A stretch of 64,000 bases of DNA from contig NZ_SJDL01000026.1 of assembly GCF_004327985.1 (NCBI RefSeq), positions 1 to 64,000 on the forward strand. The letters are read 5' to 3'. Of this stretch, positions 57,870 to 64,000 are shown piece by piece. The notes beneath the pieces are model-generated. The model was not told the DNA's origin. It was given only the letters and a program-made list of their open reading frames with translations, and ran no database searches. Source of the DNA: Marinobacter halodurans (lineage in GTDB: Bacteria > Pseudomonadota > Gammaproteobacteria > Pseudomonadales > Oleiphilaceae). The position numbers and the translations under genes are program-made. How positions within the stretch are numbered: position 1 is the stretch's first letter; every line of letters starts with the position of its first letter.

Positions 57870-59417
57870 CTAGTCCTGCTCGATCAGCGAGTGGCCGGTC
57901 ATTTCCGCCGGCTGGTCCAGGTGCATCAGGGTCAGCAGGGATGGGGCGACGTCGCTCAGGGCGCCGTCATCCCTGAAGTGGATCTTGCTGCTGCCCATGT
58001 ACACCAGCGGCACCGGGCCGGTGGTGTGTGCGGTGTGCATCTGGCCGGTGCTGGGATCGGTCATCTGCTCGCAGTTGCCGTGGTCGGCGGTGATCAGGGC
58101 CTGACCGTCCACATCCTTCAGCGCCGCGTCGATCTTCGCCAGGCATTGGTCGAGGCACTCGGCGGCCTTGACGGCGGCGTCGAAACTGCCGGTGTGACCG
58201 ACCATGTCGCCGTTGGCGTAGTTGCACACCACCAAGTCGTACTTGCCGCTGCGGATGGCTTCACACAGCTTGTCGGTCACCTCCGGCGCGCTCATTTCCG
58301 GCTGCAGGTCGTAGGTGGCGACGTTGGGCGACGGCACCAGGATGCGGTCCTCGCCCTTGTACGGCTCTTCGCGACCGCCGCTGAAGAAGAAGGTGACGTG
58401 GGCGTACTTCTCGGTCTCGGCGATGCGCAACTGGGTCCTGTCCAGCTTTTCCATGTACTCGCCCAGGCTGTTGACCAGCTTTTCAGGCGGGTAGGCGCAG
58501 GACGTCTTGATGTCGGCGGAGTACTCGGTGAGCATGACGAAATCCGACAGGGCCGGGCGCTGCCTGCGCTCGAAGCCGTCGAAGTCGTCCTCGACGAAGG
58601 CGCGGGTCATTTCCCGGGCGCGGTCGGCGCGGAAGTTCATGAAGATCAGGCTGTCGCCGTCCTGCACGAAAGCGTCCGGTTCGCCGGCGGCCTGGATGCG
58701 GGTGGCCTTGACGAATTCGTCGTTCTCACCGCGTTCATAGGCCTCGTGCAGGCCTTCGACCGGGGTGTCCGCGGTGAATTCGCCTTTGCCGGCGGTAAGC
58801 AGGTTGTAGGCGGCTTCGACGCGGTCCCAGCGATTGTCGCGGTCCATGGCGAAGTAGCGGCCAACGATGGAGGCGATGCGGCCCACGCCCATTTCCCGCA
58901 GTTTGCCGTCAACCTTCTTCAGGGAAGGCTCGGCGCTGCGCGGCGGCATGTCACGGCCGTCCAGGAAGGCATGAACGTAGACGGCCTTGGCGCCCCGTGA
59001 ACGGGCCACTTCGGCGGCAGCCAGGATGTGGTCTTCGTGGGCGTGGACGCCGCCCGGTGAAAGCAGACCCATTAGGTGAATGGCCTTGCCTTTTTCCACC
59101 GCCTTGTCGATGGCGCTGGTGATGACCGGGTTGTCGGCGAACGCGCCATCGGCGATGTCTTTATCGATGCGGGTCAGGCTCTGGTAGACGATGCGACCCG
59201 CGCCCAGGTTCATGTGACCGACCTCGGAGTTGCCCATCTGCCCCTTGGGCAGACCGACGAACATGCCGGAGGTGTTGATCAGCGTTTTCGGCTGCTCCTG
59301 CCAGAGCTTGTCCCAGAACGGGGTGCTGGCATTGCTGATGGCATTGTCGTCAGACGGGGCGCGGTAGCCCCAGCCGTCGAGAATAATCAGTGCAGTCGTC
59401 TTTCGCATTGCGGTCAT
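57870..59417 (-). CDS. gpmI: Phosphoglycerate mutase, cofactor-independent
   Basis: A 515-aa manganese-dependent enzyme that interconverts 3- and 2-phosphoglycerate. Metal sites: [23 protein letters not shown] with the phosphoserine, and [30 protein letters not shown] 59417 or the Met 3 codons on could be the start. First gene of the row ending at 54337, transcribed away from the rhodanese gene. Confidence 0.97.
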   Translation of the reverse strand: MTAMRKTTALIILDGWGYRAPSDDNAISNASTPFWDKLWQEQPKTLINTSGMFVGLPKGQMGNSEVGHMNLGAGRIVYQSLTRIDKDIADGAFADNPVITSAIDKAVEKGKAIHLMGLLSPGGVHAHEDHILAAAEVARSRGAKAVYVHAFLDGRDMPPRSAEPSLKKVDGKLREMGVGRIASIVGRYFAMDRDNRWDRVEAAYNLLTAGKGEFTADTPVEGLHEAYERGENDEFVKATRIQAAGEPDAFVQDGDSLIFMNFRADRAREMTRAFVEDDFDGFERRQRPALSDFVMLTEYSADIKTSCAYPPEKLVNSLGEYMEKLDRTQLRIAETEKYAHVTFFFSGGREEPYKGEDRILVPSPNVATYDLQPEMSAPEVTDKLCEAIRSGKYDLVVCNYANGDMVGHTGSFDAAVKAAECLDQCLAKIDAALKDVDGQALITADHGNCEQMTDPSTGQMHTAHTTGPVPLVYMGSSKIHFRDDGALSDVAPSLLTLMHLDQPAEMTGHSLIEQD

Positions 59418-59560
59418 TGCCTGGTCCGGTGGAAATGGGAATGGAGTGCAGAGTCTACCTTTTTTAAGCCTCCCAGGCTATGTGGGCCGCCTTCTGTCAA
59501 CCGTTACGGATGTGTATAATCCCGCATCAATTTCTTTTGCAGGCTCGGCAGGTTGTACTG

Positions 59561-59992
59561 ATGAACTTTCTGGAAAGACTCCCCGAATTTATTGCCAATC
59601 ATTACGTGCTCGCCACGCTTTTTATCCTGATGCTGGTGGCGCTGGCCCTGCTGGAGATGCGTCGCGGAGGCAAGAAGATCACCGCCCAGTCGGCCATCGG
59701 CCTGCTCAACCGGGACGAGGCCGTAGTGGTCGACATTCGCGAGAAGAAGGAATACAGCACGGGTCATATCGTGGGTTCCCTGCATATTCCGCTGAACTCC
59801 CTCAAGGAGCGGATGGACGAGCTCAAGAAGCACGAGGGCAAGCAGATCATCGTAGCGGACAAGATGGGCCAGCATTCCGCGACTGCGGTCAAGCAGTTGA
59901 ACGAGGCCGGTTTCAGCGACGTCGTGCGTCTGGCCGGCGGTATTTCCGAGTGGCAGGGCAGCAATCTGCCGCTGAAGCGCAAAAAGAAGTAA
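59561..59992 (+). CDS. Membrane-anchored rhodanese-like protein (YibN-like)
   Basis: A 143-aa protein with an N-terminal membrane helix (YVLATLFILMLVALALLEM) and one rhodanese domain (VVVDIREKKEYSTGHIVGSL, then IIVADKMGQHSATAVKQL). The catalytic Cys of active sulfurtransferases is replaced: the active loop reads ADKMGQHS with no Cys, so sulfur transfer is unlikely. The gene sits ahead of secB, as yibN does in E. coli, but without grxC between. Recent work links YibN to protein insertion; I recall this only generally. Confidence 0.85.
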   Translation: MNFLERLPEFIANHYVLATLFILMLVALALLEMRRGGKKITAQSAIGLLNRDEAVVVDIREKKEYSTGHIVGSLHIPLNSLKERMDELKKHEGKQIIVADKMGQHSATAVKQLNEAGFSDVVRLAGGISEWQGSNLPLKRKKK

Positions 59993-60156
59993 TCCCCCGG
60001 GTGCGCCAGTTGAATTCCCCGCCCACTTGGCGCACTGTTTCACATCGGTATCCCCTGACAGCGGGTATAGTGAGGCCCTCTTGCGGAACCCGCTCACAAT
60101 AATCAGACCGGAGGGCGCCCGGGCGTTCTCCCAGACAAGAACCGGAAGGAATGAAA

Positions 60157-60660
60157 ATGGCTGAGAACCAGCAGGCAGCAGGCAACGAAAACGCAAACGC
60201 GGATCAGCCCCAGTTTGCGCTGCAGCGTATCTACATCAAGGACCTGTCGTTCGAGTCGCCGAATGCGCCGACCATTTTCCAGGAGCAGTGGCAGCCGCAG
60301 GTCAACCTGGACCTGAACACCGCCCACACCAAGGTCAGCGACAACCAGTACGAAGTGGTCCTGTCCATGACGATCACCGCCAAGATCGACGAGAAAGTCG
60401 CTTACATCGTCGAAATCCAGCAGGCGGGCGTATTCATGGTCAAGGGCATCGAAGGGCCGCAACTGGGTCAGATGCTGGGCGCCTACTGCCCGACCATCCT
60501 GTTCCCGTACGCCCGCGAGTCCATCGATACCATCGTCAACAAGGGCAGCTACCCAGGCTTGATGCTGGCGCCGGTGAACTTCGACGCGATCTATGCCCAG
60601 GCGCTCAAGCGCCAGCAGGAAGAGGCGGCCAGTCAGGCTGCTGAAGAACAGAAGCACTGA
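60157..60660 (+). CDS. secB: Protein-export chaperone SecB
   Basis: A 167-aa tetrameric chaperone that holds preproteins for SecA. Core motifs: FALQRIYIKDLSFESPNAP and YCPTILFPYARESIDTIVNKG. ATG 60151 directly abuts AAGGA and cannot be used; ATG 60157 has proper 6-nt spacing, so it is taken as the start. The C terminus is Ala/Glu-rich. Confidence 0.96.
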   Translation: MAENQQAAGNENANADQPQFALQRIYIKDLSFESPNAPTIFQEQWQPQVNLDLNTAHTKVSDNQYEVVLSMTITAKIDEKVAYIVEIQQAGVFMVKGIEGPQLGQMLGAYCPTILFPYARESIDTIVNKGSYPGLMLAPVNFDAIYAQALKRQQEEAASQAAEEQKH

Positions 60661-60833
60661 GCCTGCCTTTCGGGGACCGGCTGTCCGGTCGGCCCCGTAT
60701 CCTTTCCCCGAATCCTCTTCTTTCCCGGCTCCATACTGACGCTCTCGTTTCCCAACGCGCAGCCGTTGGCGTATCTTTGGGCCTTTGGTAAATCCCGGCC
60801 ACTACGGCCGTCAGCAAACGCTCCAGAGTCGCC

Positions 60834-61298
60834 ATGTTCCATATCGTCCTGCACGAACCCCAGATTGCGCCCAACACCGGCAACATCATCCGCCTGGCCG
60901 CCAATACCGGCTTCCGGCTGCACCTGATCGAACCGCTGGGTTTTGACTTCGAGGAACGCAAGCTCAAGCGGGCGGGGCTGGACTATCACGACCTGGCGAA
61001 CGTGAGCCGCTACCGGGACTTTGAGGACTTCCTGGCGAGAAACCCGGGCCGGCGGATCTATGCCCTGACGACCAAGGCCAGTGCCCATTACAGTGACGTG
61101 GAATTCGAGGCGGGGGATTGTCTGCTGTTTGGCAGCGAAACCGCCGGTCTACCCGCGGACATCCGCGGCGGTTCTGCTATCGAGCAGGCGTTGCGCCTGC
61201 CCATGTGCGACACCTCCCGCAGTCTGAACCTGTCCAACGCGGTGGCTGTCGTGTGTTATGAGGCCTGGCGTCAGGTCGGGTTCAAAGGGGGTATCTGA
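60834..61298 (+). CDS. trmL: tRNA (cytidine(34)-2'-O)-methyltransferase TrmL
   Basis: A 154-aa SPOUT methyltransferase that 2'-O-methylates the wobble base of tRNA-Leu. Motif 1 [20 protein letters not shown], motif 2 [11 protein letters not shown], motif 3 [18 protein letters not shown], which forms the SAM-binding knot. Same strand as secB but 173 nt away. Confidence 0.95.
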   Translation: MFHIVLHEPQIAPNTGNIIRLAANTGFRLHLIEPLGFDFEERKLKRAGLDYHDLANVSRYRDFEDFLARNPGRRIYALTTKASAHYSDVEFEAGDCLLFGSETAGLPADIRGGSAIEQALRLPMCDTSRSLNLSNAVAVVCYEAWRQVGFKGGI

Positions 61299-61303
61299 GA
61301 AGA

Positions 61304-61342
61304 CCGTGTGAGCACCGCCGCGTTCGCGACGTTCCCACACGG
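61304..61342. terminator. Hairpin between convergent trmL and pntB
   Basis: Long imperfect palindrome with CCGTGTG/CACACGG at the base and CGCG-TT-CGCG at the tip. No T-tract; the position between two stop codons suggests termination. Confidence 0.55.
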
Positions 61343-61361
61343 CCTCTCTGAGGCGGCTCTA

Positions 61362-62759
61362 TCAGTCGCCTGAGGTCAGGTTGCTGAGCAGGCGGCTGGT
61401 GCTCTCGTGGGCATCGCCGAACAGCATGTGGGTGTTCTCCTTGAAGAACAGCGGGTTTTCCACACCGGAGTAACCGGCGGACATGCCCCGCTTGAGGACC
61501 ACGACCTGGCGCGCTTTCCAGACTTCCAGTACCGGCATGCCGGCAATCGGGCTGCCCGGATCCTCGGCGGCGCTCGGGTTGACGGTGTCGTTGGCACCGA
61601 TCACCAGGACCACGTCGGTCTCGGGGAAGTCTTCGTTGATCTCATCCATTTCCAGCACGATGTCATAGGGGACATGCGCCTCGGCCAGTAGCACGTTCAT
61701 GTGCCCCGGCAGACGGCCGGCAACCGGATGGATCGCGAAACGCACGTTGGTGCCACGCTTGCGCAGGTACTGGGTGATCTCGCTGACCGCGTTCTGGGCC
61801 TGGGCCACCGCCATGCCGTAACCCGGTGCGATGATGACCGAATCGGCGTTGCGCAGCTCGTCCGCCACTTCGTCGATGGAGGTTTCCTGGATGGTCAGGT
61901 CGCCGTCCACCGCAGCGGAGCTGGAGCTGGTCTGGCCGAAGCCGCCCAGGATGACGCTCACGAAGGAGCGGTTCATCGCCTTGCACATGATGTAGCTCAG
62001 GATCGCACCGCTACTGCCCACCAGGGCGCCGGTGACAATCAGCAGGTCATTGCCCAGCATGAAGCCGATTGCGGACGCTGCCCAACCGGAGTAACTGTTG
62101 AGCATGGAGACCACGACCGGCATATCGGCACCGCCGATGGCCATGATCAGGTGGATACCCAGGATCGCCGCCAGGGCGGTCATGATGGCCAGGGCCATCA
62201 GGCCTTCGACCGTGCTGTCGGTGGTCAGGAACCAGCCACCCAGGCCAATACAGGCGGCGATGATGATCAGGTTCATGAGGTGACGACCCGGCAGGGTCAG
62301 CGCCTTGCTGGCGATGCGGCCATCGAGCTTGCCGCAGGCGATCAGGGAGCCGGTGAAGGTCACCGCACCGATGAAGATGCCGACGAACACTTCCACCAGC
62401 TTGATGGTGTGTTCGGCGCCGTGGGTCTCGACCAGCGGCTCGACAAAGCCGGCGAAACCGACCAGGACCGCCGCCAGGCCCACGAAGCTGTGCAGCAGGG
62501 CCACCAGCTGGGGCATCTGGGTCATTTCCACCTTGTTGGCGATAACGATGCCGATGGCGCCACCGATGGCGATCGCCACCAGGGTCATCATCCAGCCTGC
62601 GCCCATGCCGGCCATGGTGGCGGCGATGGCGATGAGAATACCGGCAATGCCGTAGACGTTACCGCGACGGGCGGTCTCCTGGTGGCTCAGGCCACCCAGG
62701 CTCAGAATAAACAGGACACTAGCGGCCACGTAGGCAACTGTAATCAATCCTTGTGACAT
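61362..62759 (-). CDS. pntB: NAD(P) transhydrogenase, beta subunit
   Basis: A 465-aa inner-membrane subunit: N-terminal membrane helices (about 1-260; [17 protein letters not shown]) and C-terminal NADP-binding domain III ([15 protein letters not shown], then [15 protein letters not shown]). With PntA it couples proton entry to NADPH formation. Starts 11 nt after the pntA stop. Confidence 0.96.
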   Translation of the reverse strand: MSQGLITVAYVAASVLFILSLGGLSHQETARRGNVYGIAGILIAIAATMAGMGAGWMMTLVAIAIGGAIGIVIANKVEMTQMPQLVALLHSFVGLAAVLVGFAGFVEPLVETHGAEHTIKLVEVFVGIFIGAVTFTGSLIACGKLDGRIASKALTLPGRHLMNLIIIAACIGLGGWFLTTDSTVEGLMALAIMTALAAILGIHLIMAIGGADMPVVVSMLNSYSGWAASAIGFMLGNDLLIVTGALVGSSGAILSYIMCKAMNRSFVSVILGGFGQTSSSSAAVDGDLTIQETSIDEVADELRNADSVIIAPGYGMAVAQAQNAVSEITQYLRKRGTNVRFAIHPVAGRLPGHMNVLLAEAHVPYDIVLEMDEINEDFPETDVVLVIGANDTVNPSAAEDPGSPIAGMPVLEVWKARQVVVLKRGMSAGYSGVENPLFFKENTHMLFGDAHESTSRLLSNLTSGD

Positions 62760-62770
62760 GGTCGCTCCCC

Positions 62771-64000
62771 TTACCTATGGAACATCTTGAGCATGCGGTA
62801 GGTGACGCGGAAGCCCCCACCAATGTTGATACAGGCAATCAGCACGGCGAAGAAAGCCAGGATGCCGATGACCAGATTCTGCGCCTGGGCCAGGTGCAGG
62901 ATCGCGCCGATCACGATGATGCCGCTGATGGCGTTGGTCACGCTCATGAGAGGGGTATGGAGCGATGCTGTCACGTTCCAGATCACCTGCCAGCCGACAA
63001 AGCAGGCCAGCACAAAGACCGTGAAGTGGGACAGGAAGGACGTCGGTGCGTAGGCACCAATGCCGTAGAGGGCGGCGGCCGTCGCCACCAGCAGGGCGCC
63101 TTTCCAGAACGCCTTGGTGCCGGACTTGCCGCTTTCGGCCTCGGCGCCGGCCGGCTGTGCGGCCGCTTTCGGCTGGGCCGGTTTGGGGGCCGGCTTCTCC
63201 GGCTGCGGGGCCGGCCAGGTGACCTTGCCTTCGTGGGTCACGGTCACGCCACGGATGACGGTGTCTTCCATGTTGACCTTGATCTCGCCGTCTTTCTCAG
63301 GCGTCAGCTCACCCAGCAGGTGCCACAAGTTGGTGGCGTACAGATCGGAGGAGACGCTCGCCATACGGCTGGGCAGATCGGTGTAGCCCACGATGCTGAC
63401 ACCGTTTTCCACGGCCACTTCGCCAGGCTGGGTCAGCTCGCAGTTGCCACCCTGTTCGGCGGCCAGATCCACGACCACGCCGCCCGGCTTCATGGCGCGA
63501 ACCATGTCGGCGGTAATCAGGCGCGGGGCCGGCTTGCCCGGGATCAGGGCGGTGGTGATGATGATGTCGACTTCCTTGGCCTGTTCCATGAACAGGGCCA
63601 TTTCCGCCTCGATAAACTCTTTGCTCATCTGCTTGGCGTAGCCGCCGCTGCCGCTGCCGTCTTCCTCGAAGTCCAGCTCCAGGAAGTCGGCGCCCATGCT
63701 TTCCACCTGCTCCTTGACTTCCAGCCGGGTATCGAACGCGCGCACGATGGCGCCCATGCTGCGGGCGGCACCGATCGCCGCCAGCCCGGCAACGCCGGCA
63801 CCGATGACCATGACCTTGGCGGGCGGTACCTTGCCGGCAGCCGTCACCTGGCCGGTGAAGAAACGGCCAAAGCGGTTGGAGGCCTCGACGACCGCGCGAT
63901 AGCCGGCGATGTTGCCCATGGCGCTCAGGGCGTCCATCTTCTGGGCCCGGCTGATACGGGGCAGGGCGTCAATGGAGAAGGCAGAGACGTTCTTGGACGC
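62771..64000 (-). CDS. pntA: NAD(P) transhydrogenase, alpha subunit (5' end outside window)
   Basis: About 409 C-terminal residues are present; the frame runs through the right edge, and the first Met seen (63937) is internal. It shows the NAD-binding fold ([21 protein letters not shown]), a Pro/Ala-rich linker ([19 protein letters not shown]), and four C-terminal membrane helices, i.e. a fused E. coli-type PntA (about 510 aa). Confidence 0.95.
   Translation of the reverse strand, partial: ASKNVSAFSIDALPRISRAQKMDALSAMGNIAGYRAVVEASNRFGRFFTGQVTAAGKVPPAKVMVIGAGVAGLAAIGAARSMGAIVRAFDTRLEVKEQVESMGADFLELDFEEDGSGSGGYAKQMSKEFIEAEMALFMEQAKEVDIIITTALIPGKPAPRLITADMVRAMKPGGVVVDLAAEQGGNCELTQPGEVAVENGVSIVGYTDLPSRMASVSSDLYATNLWHLLGELTPEKDGEIKVNMEDTVIRGVTVTHEGKVTWPAPQPEKPAPKPAQPKAAAQPAGAEAESGKSGTKAFWKGALLVATAAALYGIGAYAPTSFLSHFTVFVLACFVGWQVIWNVTASLHTPLMSVTNAISGIIVIGAILHLAQAQNLVIGILAFFAVLIACINIGGGFRVTYRMLKMFHR

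Overview
The window is a high-GC gammaproteobacterial chromosome segment. Gene content and order (a split arginine succinyltransferase pathway with aot transport genes, hisBHAF, the gpmI-envC-ctpA row, yibN-like/secB, pntAB) suggest Marinobacter or a close marine relative. This assignment is by gene content and recalled family resemblance, not by a search.

Layout. 0-6 kb: the 5' end of a class C group II intron directly behind a terminator at the left edge, then lon, a CnoX-like thioredoxin/TPR protein, a small HNH protein and a KamA-family radical SAM aminomutase. 6-14 kb: lutABC (L-lactate to pyruvate) diverges from aceEF (pyruvate to acetyl-CoA). 14-21.7 kb: an ArsR-type repressor divergent from an old-yellow-enzyme oxidoreductase, a tightly overlapped operon of AMP/thymidine phosphorylase-like, PRPP synthetase-like and beta-CASP nuclease-like proteins, and a porin. 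21.8-31 kb: an exonuclease-GIY-YIG fusion, an AraC-type ArgR-like regulator and aruC-F-G-D-B for arginine catabolism, with ArgR-like direct repeats before aruC. 31-36 kb: a TetR regulator divergent from an RND adaptor/pump pair. 36-41 kb: aotP-J-Q-M-astE (arginine uptake plus the last step of the pathway) on the minus strand.

41-46.5 kb is the accessory part. It has small unknown proteins, a 264-bp inverted-repeat element, a tRNA-Phe with a broken partial copy, and two diverged copies of an undescribed two-gene cassette (short charged protein plus three-helix membrane protein), one GC-rich and one clearly AT-rich. 46.5-64 kb is housekeeping: yggX-mutY-asmA, a START-like protein, hisBHAF, a cell-envelope operon (gpmI, envC, ctpA, divergent polysaccharide deacetylase), rhodanese-secB, trmL and pntB-pntA (pntA runs off the right end).

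Four intergenic repeat types stand out: a 107-nt three-stem element present three times with compensatory changes between copies, a REP-like family present at least six times, and two single MITE-like elements with long terminal inverted repeats. No CRISPR array, prophage, rRNA or transposase gene was seen.
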